Source: an uncultured Bacteroidales bacterium
GTDB lineage: Bacteria > Bacteroidota > Bacteroidia > Bacteroidales > UBA932
NCBI GenBank assembly: GCA_944323505.1
Contig: CALUST010000030.1
Span: 1 to 64,000 of the forward strand
DNA: 64,000 nt
Reading direction: 5' to 3'
Positions 26,962 through 35,749 of this stretch are shown in pieces. Positions within the stretch are counted from its first letter, which is position 1, and the number at the start of each line of letters is the position of its first letter. The notes beneath the pieces were generated by a model. The model was not told the DNA's origin and searched no databases. It was given only the letters and a program-made list of their open reading frames with translations. The position numbers were made by a program, and so were the translations under genes.

Positions 26962-28884
26962 CTATTGGAGTTTGTCACCGTTCATTGTGAGCAGGAACTC
27001 CTCGTTCGAGACAGTCTTCTCAAGACGGGTCTTGAGGAACTCCATCGCTTCAACTGATGTCATGTCCGCAAGATAGTTGCGGAGCACCCATATCCTGTTG
27101 CTCTGGTCCGGAGTATAGAGGAGGTCGTCCCTTCTGGTGCTGCTCAGCGTCACATCCACGGCAGGGAAAATCCTCTTGTTGGCAAGTTTCCTGTCAAGCT
27201 GGAGCTCCATGTTGCCGGTACCCTTGAATTCCTCGAAAATGACATCATCCATCTTCGAGCCTGTCTCTGTCAACGCTGTGGCAAGAATTGTCAGCGAACC
27301 TCCGTTCTCGATATTCCTTGCCGCCCCGAAGAATCTCTTCGGCTTGTGAAGAGCATTGGCATCCACACCTCCTGAAAGCACTTTTCCCGAGGCAGGCTGC
27401 ACCGTATTATATGCACGAGCAAGCCTTGTTATGGAATCCAGGAATATCACGACATCATGACCGCATTCCACCATCCTTTTTGCTTTCTCCAGCACCATAT
27501 TCGCCACTTTCACGTGCCTCTCTGCAGGCTCGTCGAAAGTTGATGCCACTACTTCGGCCTTGACGCTGCGCGCCATGTCAGTCACCTCCTCCGGTCTCTC
27601 GTCAATAAGCAGCACGATGAGATAGGCCTCAGGATGATTGTCGGCAATGGCGTTCGCGATAGCCTTGAGAAGCATTGTCTTACCTGTCTTCGGCTGGGCC
27701 ACGATAAGTCCCCTCTGTCCTTTACCTATTGGAGTGAACATATCCACGACCCTGCATGAAAGATCGTTGTGGCCATGCCCGAGCAGGTTGAATTTCTCTT
27801 CCGGGAAAAGGGGAGTGAGGAAATCGAACGGAATCCTGTCCCTGATGAACTCCGGAGAACGGCCGTTGATATATTTTATTCTGACAAGAGGGAAATATTT
27901 GTCCCCTTCCTTCGGCGGTCTGATCTCACCTGTGACAGTATCGCCTGTCTTGAGTCCGTTGACCTTGATCTGACCTGCTGAGACATAGATGTCATCCGGG
28001 GAATTGAGATAATTATAGTCTGATGATCTGAGGAAACCGTATCCGTCCGGCATTATTTCGAGGACTCCGGTCGCTTCTACAACCCCTTCGAACTCTATCT
28101 TGTGATACTGGTTAGGCTGGATGTTCTGCACCGGCTTCTGGTTCTGCGTGTCATGAACCTCCTGGGCATCATACTCTGCAGGCAGCTGCTGCGGTCTCTG
28201 CATCGGGAGATTGCGGTTGTTGCGGTTGCGGCCGTTCTGGAAGTTGCGGTTCTGCTGCATCCTGTCATTTTTCCTGTCCGCGTTCCTCTGCTGGAATTTC
28301 GGCTGCTGATAGTGAGGCTGGGACTCCTCCTGAAGACCGTCCTTGTCCTGGCTCTGATTCTGATTCTGGACTGTGTCTGCCGGCATCTGTCCGGGTGCTG
28401 CCTCAGTGGCTGTCTGGACTGCATCAGGCCTGGTCTTCTGTATTCTTGTACGCCTCTGTTTCTTTGGCGACTCTGACGGCTCCTGTGTCTGAGGGGCTGC
28501 AGCGTCCTCTTTCTGACTGGCTTCGGTCGCAGCAGTGTCAGGATTCACGGTCTTGGCCTCATCCTGCTTCAGGCTCTGCTTAGGCTTCCTTCCGCGCTTT
28601 ACCTGCGGGGCTGCTTTCTGTTCACCGGCTGTTCCCGTACCTGAGGTCTCGACTGCCTCTTCCACCGGTGCCGTCTGGCCGTCCTGAGGTCTTTCCTTTC
28701 TCGGACGTCCGCGCCTCTTCGGCTTCTCAGGCTCTTTCTGGGAATCTATCACCGCCTCCGCGTCAAGAATTTCATACACAAGTTCCTCCTTGCTTTTCTT
28801 CTTTGCTCCCTTGATCTTCAGATCAGCCGCCATCTGCAGCAGCTGCTCTTCTCCCATCTCTTTAAGATCGAAAATCTTATGCAT
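26962..28884 (-). CDS. rho: Transcription termination factor Rho (Bacteroidota long form)
   Basis: RNA-dependent hexameric ATPase releasing transcripts. Order in 640 residues: Rho-N helical domain ([20 protein letters not shown], residues 6-25); a long low-complexity insertion rich in Lys, Arg, Gln, Asn and Pro (about 50-255); cold-shock RNA-binding domain ([15 protein letters not shown]); ATPase with P-loop [15 protein letters not shown] (about 388-402) and [13 protein letters not shown]. The insertion is normal for this phylum and absent from E. coli Rho. The gene has an exact consensus promoter and a leader of about 158 bases carrying an upstream ORF. Confidence 0.97.
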   Translation of the reverse strand: MHKIFDLKEMGEEQLLQMAADLKIKGAKKKSKEELVYEILDAEAVIDSQKEPEKPKRRGRPRKERPQDGQTAPVEEAVETSGTGTAGEQKAAPQVKRGRKPKQSLKQDEAKTVNPDTAATEASQKEDAAAPQTQEPSESPKKQRRTRIQKTRPDAVQTATEAAPGQMPADTVQNQNQSQDKDGLQEESQPHYQQPKFQQRNADRKNDRMQQNRNFQNGRNRNNRNLPMQRPQQLPAEYDAQEVHDTQNQKPVQNIQPNQYHKIEFEGVVEATGVLEIMPDGYGFLRSSDYNYLNSPDDIYVSAGQIKVNGLKTGDTVTGEIRPPKEGDKYFPLVRIKYINGRSPEFIRDRIPFDFLTPLFPEEKFNLLGHGHNDLSCRVVDMFTPIGKGQRGLIVAQPKTGKTMLLKAIANAIADNHPEAYLIVLLIDERPEEVTDMARSVKAEVVASTFDEPAERHVKVANMVLEKAKRMVECGHDVVIFLDSITRLARAYNTVQPASGKVLSGGVDANALHKPKRFFGAARNIENGGSLTILATALTETGSKMDDVIFEEFKGTGNMELQLDRKLANKRIFPAVDVTLSSTRRDDLLYTPDQSNRIWVLRNYLADMTSVEAMEFLKTRLEKTVSNEEFLLTMNGDKLQ

Positions 28885-29035
28885 AAATATAATTGGTGTT
28901 GGTCCGATACGGATTGTCCTTTATGGAATCTCTTCCGACTGGTATTCTTACTATGTAAGAGGACTGTACCGGAAATTTATTTTCAGAATCCGGCCTTGAC
29001 AGGCCAAAGATGCTGCAGATATACGACAACAGCAT
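28877..29035 (-). CDS. Upstream ORF in the rho leader
   Basis: A 52-codon ORF ([19 protein letters not shown]...) begins within about 10 bases of the predicted rho transcript start. It fills the leader and ends with TAA overlapping the rho ATG by eight bases, a typical arrangement for translational coupling. E. coli rho also has a leader peptide gene (rhoL), though with unrelated sequence. Whether it is translated is unknown; it may be chance. Confidence 0.3.
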   Translation of the reverse strand: MLLSYICSIFGLSRPDSENKFPVQSSYIVRIPVGRDSIKDNPYRTNTNYIYA

Positions 29036-29048
29036 AAATGCAGACAGG

Positions 29049-29089
29049 CAAATATACGCAGAAACAGGGAGCAATGCAAATTTATTTGC
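29049..29089 (-). promoter_or_regulatory. rho promoter overlapping a palindrome
   Basis: On the minus strand TTTG (29080-29077), 20 bases, then TATATTTG (29056-29049): an exact consensus. The -33 TTTG is the promoter-proximal arm of the palindrome GCAAAT-N2-ATTTGC (29076-29089). The sequence TTCTGCGTATATTTGC and the palindrome-to-box distance are the same as at the glnS promoter. Confidence 0.75.
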
Positions 29090-29114
29090 AATTGACGGGG
29101 AACGGACTCCGGCA

Positions 29115-31880
29115 TCAGTTGTCCCAGTAACTGTTGCTCTTCTTGAATCTCAGCAGATCCGCAAGAGCTGCGGCATTGGCAGCAATCCTGAAACTCCACG
29201 ACTCCCACTGGCCGCTCGGCACCCAAGACACAGATATGTTGAAACAGTGCAGGTCATACGTCGCACTGAACTGCGTAGTGGTCATCTTCAACGCCATCAG
29301 GTCAAAACCCGTGGTAATGTTTATCGCAAGGGCAGGGGTGATCTTGACATTTCCTGAGACACCGAGAGTCTGCGTATACCTGTGGTTCGTGATGAGCTGG
29401 TTGTTGGAATACTGGTAGGACCGGCTGTAATTGAACGAATAGTTCAGATTGACAGACCACGGTGAATTCGGATTCATGTAATAGAGCCATCCTCCCGGAA
29501 TATATTCCCCTGTCACCGGATGATAATATATCCTGGTGTAATTGGCTGCAGGATTGTTGCTTCCTCCGCCTCCTGTGGCATTGGTACCGTCGTTGCCGTT
29601 GATCTTGCCTTCACCGGAGAAGGAATATGAGACCGATGCACTGGCATTGGTAAGTCTGAGAGGCTTGGACCAACCCTCCTGCTGCACATTGAACTTGTTG
29701 ATTCTCTGACCTCTCTCATTCACTGCATAAGGGTCGAAATTGGCGTTCGCGCTTATTCCTACCTTTCCGAACACGGAAGTAGACATCGTGATACCTATAT
29801 TACTCATGTTCAATGAGTCGGCAAGGAAGTTATAACCTGTGTTAAAATTCAGCTGGTCGATGAGCTTGATCTTCTTGGTGCCGGCTCCGGTGGTGTCCCT
29901 GAGATCCCTGACCTTCGCCTCGAGATTGTTGCCGATGGACAGGTTCATGCTGGCAGTCTTTCCCTTTCCGGGAGCGGAATATATCTGTCCGGAATATATG
30001 TTATAGTCCCTGGACTGCATATTCCCGTCAGCATCCACATAGTTCAGCGTCCTCCAACCGTTGAAGTAGGTCCCTTTCTCGGGACTGAATGAGAACGATA
30101 TGGACGGGGATATGATATGCCTTATGGCCTGTATCTTACGATGTTTCCCGAACTGGAAGAGACCGTAGAGACGTGTATTGGCGGAGAGGCTCCCCGAATA
30201 GTTGTGCGTCGTGCCGAATGTCCCGAACTGCCCCGAGTCAATCTCTTCAATCTTGTTTGTGACAGGGTTGTATTTCTGCTCCGTCTTCCTGAAGAACCAG
30301 TTCATGCCGTATGTGATGCTCGGCGTGAAATTGATATATTTGAACAGGGTGAAGTTCGGCAGTCCGATCTGGAAATTGTGCGTCATTCCGTTCTGGAACT
30401 TGTCGAAGAATCCCGGTTTGTTGAACTCGGATGCCTTGAAGTTGATCTTGTTCTGCAATGTGGTGCTGTAGCCGAGGGAGAACTCCTCGTAAAATCTCTC
30501 CTTGCCGACCCTGTTCTTTCTCTTGAACGGATAGAACCTGCTGACCGAGAACGTAAGGTTAGGCAGGGTGAACGAATATGAGCTGTCCCTTGAGTTCTGG
30601 CTATGCAATGCATTGATGGACAGATTCATCTTTCCGTTCCAGTTCTTGGAGTAAGAAATGGAGGATGATATCTGGTTCTGCAATGCCTCAGTGACGCTCG
30701 TGGAGTTGTACTTGCTGTTGGACGGGCTGGAGAAGTTCACGGATGCGCTGAACGATGTCCCCGGCCTTGCCTTGGAATCCTGTGAGTGGCTCCATCTGAC
30801 AGCAAAGTTCCTTGTCTGGAAGAAGTCCGAACTTCCTTTCTCTCCAGTCTGGTCATTGGAGTAGGTGAGGGAGAAGTTTCCCGTGCACTTGTAGTTGATC
30901 TTGTATCTCGAATTGACATCGACCGCCCATGAACCGAGGGTATATATGTCACCCGTCAGGGAAAGGTCGAAATAATCGCCAATGACAAAATACATACCGA
31001 GATCCCTCAGGAAGAAACCCCTGGCGCCTTCCTCCCCGAATGTCGGCATCAGAAGACCGGTCGCCCTGTCCGGCCGTTTCGGGATGAATCCGAACGGGAG
31101 CACCACAGGGAACATGGGCACACCCTCGACTACCGGATATGCCGGGCCGAACACCGTCCTCTGAGACGGCTTGGTCATGACTTTCGCGGCAGTGAGATGC
31201 AGATAATAATGAGGCTCCTCGCAGTCACAGACCGTATATTTGCCGTTTGTGATGTTTATCGACTGGTCAGGCATCATCTTTATGTTCTTCCCGTGCAGGA
31301 TGCCTTCTGACTCCTGGGTGATCATATTCGTGATTCTGGCCTTCTTGGTGTCGAAATTATACCGGAGTTCCTCCATCGTGTATGTCTTGCCGTTCTCCTC
31401 CATCTTAGGCATGCCTATCACCGTCCCGGTGGAGTCGGTACGGCCTTTGGCAAACACGGTCTTGGTCTTCATGTCATATTCCATATACTCGGCGGAGAGT
31501 TTCATGCTCCCGTATGTCACAGTGACATCACCATAATAGTATATCATCCTCTTGCCGTCGGCAAAATCCTCTATGATAGAATCCCTCGCGGTCGTAAAAG
31601 CAGGCATGTCAAGCGAACTCTTGTTCAGCAGGGCTACAGAATCGGCTCTCGCGACCGAATCCGCCCTGGCAGTGGAGTCCATCGCCGCCCTCATCGAGTC
31701 GGATATGGCGACGGTGTCCGCAGGGACGACAATCTCTGTCCGCGCCCTCTGCCTGTTGCGCCTGGACCGTCTGTCATCCTGCGATGAGACCGAGAATGAA
31801 CTGATGAGCAGAAGCAGGAATGCCACTGCGACCAGCCTCTCCGATACAGTCTTATGCTTTGCTTTTATATATTGAGACAT
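29115..31880 (-). CDS. lptD: LptD-like LPS-assembly outer-membrane protein
   Basis: Predicted outer-membrane beta-barrel that inserts lipopolysaccharide into the outer leaflet, 921 residues. After a signal peptide (residues about 10-34, ending SVSSQ) and a charged, alanine-rich segment comes an OstA/LptA-like beta-jellyroll region (DFADGKRMIYYYGDVTVTYG...), then a large barrel with many alternating strands. It ends in the phylum-typical FKKSNSYWDN. ATG 31880 is preferred over 31925, since it places the signal peptide normally and lies downstream of a consensus promoter (31930-31960). It is divergent from the amidase gene. Confidence 0.88.
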   Translation of the reverse strand: MSQYIKAKHKTVSERLVAVAFLLLLISSFSVSSQDDRRSRRNRQRARTEIVVPADTVAISDSMRAAMDSTARADSVARADSVALLNKSSLDMPAFTTARDSIIEDFADGKRMIYYYGDVTVTYGSMKLSAEYMEYDMKTKTVFAKGRTDSTGTVIGMPKMEENGKTYTMEELRYNFDTKKARITNMITQESEGILHGKNIKMMPDQSINITNGKYTVCDCEEPHYYLHLTAAKVMTKPSQRTVFGPAYPVVEGVPMFPVVLPFGFIPKRPDRATGLLMPTFGEEGARGFFLRDLGMYFVIGDYFDLSLTGDIYTLGSWAVDVNSRYKINYKCTGNFSLTYSNDQTGEKGSSDFFQTRNFAVRWSHSQDSKARPGTSFSASVNFSSPSNSKYNSTSVTEALQNQISSSISYSKNWNGKMNLSINALHSQNSRDSSYSFTLPNLTFSVSRFYPFKRKNRVGKERFYEEFSLGYSTTLQNKINFKASEFNKPGFFDKFQNGMTHNFQIGLPNFTLFKYINFTPSITYGMNWFFRKTEQKYNPVTNKIEEIDSGQFGTFGTTHNYSGSLSANTRLYGLFQFGKHRKIQAIRHIISPSISFSFSPEKGTYFNGWRTLNYVDADGNMQSRDYNIYSGQIYSAPGKGKTASMNLSIGNNLEAKVRDLRDTTGAGTKKIKLIDQLNFNTGYNFLADSLNMSNIGITMSTSVFGKVGISANANFDPYAVNERGQRINKFNVQQEGWSKPLRLTNASASVSYSFSGEGKINGNDGTNATGGGGSNNPAANYTRIYYHPVTGEYIPGGWLYYMNPNSPWSVNLNYSFNYSRSYQYSNNQLITNHRYTQTLGVSGNVKITPALAINITTGFDLMALKMTTTQFSATYDLHCFNISVSWVPSGQWESWSFRIAANAAALADLLRFKKSNSYWDN

Positions 31881-31914
31881 CAATAATATTCTATGCGTTT
31901 TGCAAGTTTTTTTA

Positions 31915-31960
31915 TATTTTTGCAAGATGCAAAATTAAAACTAATTTCACATTTTACAAA
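31915..31960. promoter_or_regulatory. Divergent promoters for lptD and the amidase
   Basis: Minus strand: TTTG (31960-31957), 19 bases, TAATTTTG (31937-31930), a full consensus for lptD. Plus strand: TATTTTTG (31915-31922), a -7 match for the amidase gene without a clear -33. Confidence 0.6.
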
Positions 31961-31977
31961 ATACAGGTCCGCTCATC

Positions 31978-33090
31978 ATGAAATTCGTCAAATCCGGAAT
32001 ATGTCTTCTGTTCCTGCTGCTCCTGTCCGGCGGATACCGCATGTCGGCAGGCCCGTCGGGACAGACACAACTCAAACTCAAGACAGTCGTCCTGGATCCG
32101 GGTCACGGGGGCAAGGATGCCGGATGCGTCAGCAGGGACGGTAAAGTCTACGAAAAGAATCTGACACTCTCAATCGCCACACTCCTCGGCCAGAAGATAT
32201 CAAAGGCGTATCCTGACGTCAAAGTGATCTACACTCGCTCCACGGACAAATACATCACCCTCAATGACAGGGCGGAGATTGCCAACAGAAATCATGCCGA
32301 CCTATTCATATCAATCCATATAAATTCATTTTCAACGACATCACCGAACGGATTCTCCGCCCACATCTTCGGCCGCTCGAGCGGAAAGGACAGCGACCTC
32401 TTCCGGGGGAACATGGAACTCTGCCGCAGGGAGAACTCGGTAATCCTGCTCGAAGAGGACTATTCCACGAAATACCAGGGCTTCGACCCCAACGACCCCG
32501 AATCGTTCATATTCTTCAACCTCATGCAGAACGCCTACTATGAGCAGAGCCTGCTTTTCGCTGCAGACGTGGAGAAAGAACTGTCAAAAGGGCCGATCAC
32601 GCACAGCAGGGGAATATCCCAGGACCCGTTCTATGTACTCTGGAAGACAGCCATGCCGTCCGTGCTCCTCGAACTCGGGTTCATCTCCAATTCCTCAGAC
32701 CTGAGGATAATGAACTCCGCTTCTGGAAAGGAGCAGCTGGCATCCAGACTCTTTGCGGCATTCAGCGAATTCAAGAAAAAATATGACGGCAGCCTCGACA
32801 TCTCGACTGCCCAGGCTGCCCGCCCGTCAGAGCCCGACATGTCCGCACAGAACAATGAGGACACACAATACGGAGTACAGATTCTCGTTCTCAGCAAACG
32901 CCTCAAGGCAGGGGACAAGGCACTCAAAGGCTACAAGCCGGAGATATTCAGGTCCGGCAACCTATATAAATATATAGTAGGCGTGTCCTCGTCAGAGGCC
33001 GAGGCGCGGGACACCTACAAGTCGGTAAAACGCAAATTTCCGGACTCCTTCCCTGTGAAAATCTCCGGAGGCAAGGTATCGGCATTGTAA
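31978..33090 (+). CDS. N-acetylmuramoyl-L-alanine amidase (AmiC-like) with SPOR-like tail
   Basis: Secreted zinc amidase, 370 residues, cleaving the glycan-peptide bond of peptidoglycan, usually at division. Signal peptide (residues 1-24) and Amidase_3 domain with zinc/catalytic residues in VVLDPGHGGKD, the Glu of YEKNLTLSIA, the His of ISIHIN, and LLELGFISN. The last 80 residues (YGVQILVLSKRLKAGDKALKGY...) look like a SPOR peptidoglycan-binding domain, fitting septal targeting. It is followed after 31 bases by the MCE-domain gene, so the pair is probably an operon. Confidence 0.92.
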   Translation: MKFVKSGICLLFLLLLSGGYRMSAGPSGQTQLKLKTVVLDPGHGGKDAGCVSRDGKVYEKNLTLSIATLLGQKISKAYPDVKVIYTRSTDKYITLNDRAEIANRNHADLFISIHINSFSTTSPNGFSAHIFGRSSGKDSDLFRGNMELCRRENSVILLEEDYSTKYQGFDPNDPESFIFFNLMQNAYYEQSLLFAADVEKELSKGPITHSRGISQDPFYVLWKTAMPSVLLELGFISNSSDLRIMNSASGKEQLASRLFAAFSEFKKKYDGSLDISTAQAARPSEPDMSAQNNEDTQYGVQILVLSKRLKAGDKALKGYKPEIFRSGNLYKYIVGVSSSEAEARDTYKSVKRKFPDSFPVKISGGKVSAL

Positions 33091-33121
33091 ACACGGACAT
33101 ACGGCTTCTAATTCTTCTGAC

Positions 33122-34033
33122 ATGAAAGCAAGCAAAGAACTCAAAATCGGAATATTCGTAGTACTCGTACTCGTAATATCTTTCTTCATCATCAATTTCC
33201 TCAGGGAGAAAGACATCTTCAACAGGCAGATGGAAGTCTCCGCCCTGTACCGTGACGTGGAAGGGCTTACCACATCGTCACCGGTATATATAAAGGGGTT
33301 CAAGGCAGGCTCGGTGACTGACATAGGATATGATGCGGAGAGCGGATATTTCAACGTCACCTGCTCATTCAGCAAGGATTTTGTCCTCCCTGCGGACTCC
33401 AGGATGGTCATCTACAGTGTTGACATCATGGGCGGGAAAGGCGTCAGAATCGAGCCTGGGACATCAGGTGACAGGCTTGCCGACGGGGACGTGATATACG
33501 GGGAGACAGTCCCTGACATGCTTTCATCTCTGGGAGAAGAGGCAGATCCGCTGATTGCCGGACTGACCAGGACAGTCGACAGCCTGAATATCGCTGTCAG
33601 CAACATCAACAATGTCCTTGATGCAGCCAACAGGGAAAGAATCGCATCATCCCTGCTCCATCTCGAAAGGACGCTTGCCAACGCTGAGAAAGTGACATCG
33701 GTCCTTGACGGCAGACAGGCTGATATAGATGAGTTCATATCCAACCTCAAGAACGTATCCCTGCAACTGATGTCCGTGATGGAGAAGGCGGACACAGCCA
33801 TGACTGACATATCCGCCACGACATCCGCACTGGCCGAAAGCGACATCATGGGCATGACCGAATCTCTGAAGAACGTGCTCGATGCCATACAGAACCCGGA
33901 CGGGACTGTCGGTAGACTTCTCAATGACGGCGATGTCTATGATTCGCTCGACAGCCTGATCTCGGACATCAGCAGTCTTGTAAGGAAAATCGAGGAAAAC
34001 CCTAAGAAATATGTCAGAATTTCCGTATTCTGA
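33122..34033 (+). CDS. MCE/MlaD-family lipid transport protein
   Basis: 303 residues. One N-terminal membrane anchor (LKIGIFVVLVLVISFFIINFL, about residues 6-26) is followed by a single MCE/MlaD domain (VSALYRDVEGLTTSSPVYIKG ... IMGGKGVRIEPG) and a long helical, coiled-coil-prone tail with regular hydrophobic heptads. Such proteins form periplasmic hexamers carrying phospholipids between membranes with an Mla-type ABC transporter. The permease and ATPase genes are not adjacent here. It is co-oriented with the amidase gene upstream. Confidence 0.9.
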   Translation: MKASKELKIGIFVVLVLVISFFIINFLREKDIFNRQMEVSALYRDVEGLTTSSPVYIKGFKAGSVTDIGYDAESGYFNVTCSFSKDFVLPADSRMVIYSVDIMGGKGVRIEPGTSGDRLADGDVIYGETVPDMLSSLGEEADPLIAGLTRTVDSLNIAVSNINNVLDAANRERIASSLLHLERTLANAEKVTSVLDGRQADIDEFISNLKNVSLQLMSVMEKADTAMTDISATTSALAESDIMGMTESLKNVLDAIQNPDGTVGRLLNDGDVYDSLDSLISDISSLVRKIEENPKKYVRISVF

Positions 34034-34059
34034 GAGTGCGTAAGGGTGATTTCAGGGTC

Positions 34060-34255
34060 ATTTTCTAATTTATAATTATTCCAGATTGATATTATACTCA
34101 TTTCAAGTATTTAGAAAAATCCCTATTTATATTTTATTGTATTTCAATATTTTATAAGTAACACGTTTGAGAAAAGAACAAACGTTTAAAAGTAAAATAA
34201 AATTAAAATACAACAGAAAATTTAATTTTTTATTACTTTTTTTTCACCAATTTTG
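34060..34255. other. Very AT-rich intergenic region upstream of dnaA with an inverted repeat
   Basis: About 200 bases, by eye mostly A and T, in the 273-base gap between the MCE gene and dnaA. It holds a perfect inverted repeat ACGTTTG-N9-CAAACGT (34163-34185), which could be an operator. The only DnaA-box-like sequence I find is TTATACTCA (34092-34100), one mismatch from TTATNCACA. It is a possible dnaA control region, or part of an origin, but box clusters are lacking. Confidence 0.5.
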
Positions 34256-34306
34256 CCAACCGATTCAGGTCGGTACCCGGACTGGATTCCAATCCAAATT
34301 CAAGAT

Positions 34307-35728
34307 ATGGCGGAAGAAAGGTATAAAATGGTATGGGACAATTGTCTCAAGGTGATCAGCCAGATAGTGGAGCCACAGCACTTCAACACGTGGTTCAAGC
34401 CTATCAGGCCGGTTGCCATGCAGGACTCTACCCTCGAGATTGAGGTCCCGTCAGAATTTTTCCGCGAATACCTTGAGGAGTGGTATCTTGATGTCCTGAA
34501 AAAGACTCTCAAGAGAGAGGTCGGAGCCGATGCCAAACTTGTCTACAGGGTAAGACCTGTCGCGGTGGAGGCACCGCTGAGGTATCCCGTCGCACAGGGG
34601 AACACTCCTGTGAACAAGACCATCTCGATACCGGTGTACCAGCACGGCAATCCCGGGCCTTTCGTATATCCTGGTCTCAAGCCGGTGGAAGTGAACCCTC
34701 AGCTCAACCCGGTATATTGCTTCGGCAATCTCGTGGAAGGGGAATGCAACAAGATGGGTATCACAGCCGGGGAGAGCATATCCAATGCACCCGGCAAGAC
34801 GGCTTTCAACCCCCTTTTCCTTTTCGGGGGACCGGGTCTCGGCAAGACTCACATCGCCCAGGCGATAGGTATAGCCATCAAGGAGAAATACCCCGAACTC
34901 GTGGTGCTTTACGTGCCTGCCAACAGGTTCAAGACCCAATATATGAATGCCGTGAATGTCAACAACAAACTTACCGACTTCCTTGCATTCTATATGAAGA
35001 TGGACGTGCTCATCATTGATGACATCCAGGAACTGTCGTCTCCAGGGGCACAGAATGCGTTCTTCCATATCTTCAACCACCTGCATCAGCACGGCAAGCA
35101 GTTGATATTCACGTCCGACAGACCTCCTGTCGAACTGGAGAAGTTTGAGGAGAGGCTTCTGTCCCGGCTCAAATGGGGGCTTTCGGTGGAGCTCCAGAAG
35201 CCGGACTTCGCCACGAGGCTTGCCATGCTCAAGGCAAGAAGTTTCAGGGAAGGGGTGGAACTCGATGACGACGTGCTCATCTTCCTTGCCACCAGGATAA
35301 CATCCAACTTCAGGGAACTTGAAGGGGCACTTATATCCCTCATAGCCAACGCGACCCTTGCTCACAAGCCTGTCACCGTAAGCCTTGCGGAGAAGATAAC
35401 GGACAAGATAATAGGGGAGCAGAAGAACGACCTTTCCATCGACAAGGTCCAGAAGGCCGTGTGCGAATATTTCAATATCACGAGGGACGCCCTCCTGTCC
35501 AAGTCCCGCAAACGTCAGATAGTCCAAGCCAGGCAGATAGCCATGTACATGAGCCGCAACCTCATCAGCAACTGCTCTCTTGCGACCATCGGGGCTGAAA
35601 TCGGAGGCAAGGACCATGCTACTGTCCTTCACGCCTGCACGACTGTGGCGGACCTGATGACATTCGACAAGACATTCAAGCAATATGTCTCCGACATAGA
35701 GAAGATGCTTGTGCCAGTCCGGAGATAA
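34307..35728 (+). CDS. dnaA: Chromosomal replication initiator protein DnaA
   Basis: AAA+ initiator of 473 residues that binds DnaA boxes and melts the origin. Domain I is at the N-terminus (WDNCLKVISQIVEPQHFNTWF), then a variable linker with Pro/Asn-rich sequence, AAA+ domain with Walker A GGPGLGKTHIAQAIG and Walker B VLIIDDIQEL, and C-terminal DNA-binding domain with the signature IGGKDHATVLHACTTV. ATG 34307 is used; the in-frame TTG at 34253 gives an unlikely extension. The upstream gap is unusually AT-rich. pepD and rpe follow with gaps of 21 and 5 bases. Confidence 0.97.
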   Translation: MAEERYKMVWDNCLKVISQIVEPQHFNTWFKPIRPVAMQDSTLEIEVPSEFFREYLEEWYLDVLKKTLKREVGADAKLVYRVRPVAVEAPLRYPVAQGNTPVNKTISIPVYQHGNPGPFVYPGLKPVEVNPQLNPVYCFGNLVEGECNKMGITAGESISNAPGKTAFNPLFLFGGPGLGKTHIAQAIGIAIKEKYPELVVLYVPANRFKTQYMNAVNVNNKLTDFLAFYMKMDVLIIDDIQELSSPGAQNAFFHIFNHLHQHGKQLIFTSDRPPVELEKFEERLLSRLKWGLSVELQKPDFATRLAMLKARSFREGVELDDDVLIFLATRITSNFRELEGALISLIANATLAHKPVTVSLAEKITDKIIGEQKNDLSIDKVQKAVCEYFNITRDALLSKSRKRQIVQARQIAMYMSRNLISNCSLATIGAEIGGKDHATVLHACTTVADLMTFDKTFKQYVSDIEKMLVPVRR

Positions 35729-35749
35729 CGAATCCAAAAATATACCGAC

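Noticed and set aside
26038..29115. Defence system, phage or CRISPR signals anywhere in the window
   Set aside because: All large genes were accounted for by core metabolic, envelope or information-processing families; the low-complexity stretch in rho is the phylum's normal insertion, not a repeat array.
34060..34255. Calling the AT-rich region oriC
   Set aside because: No cluster of DnaA boxes is visible; only one degenerate match was found, so it is reported only as an AT-rich region.
34253..34306. TTG-initiated N-terminal extension of DnaA
   Set aside because: The 18 added residues do not look like DnaA domain I; ATG 34307 fits the family.
34451..35737. A 428-codon open frame on the minus strand
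   Set aside because: It is antisense to dnaA, with no promoter box or recognisable domain.
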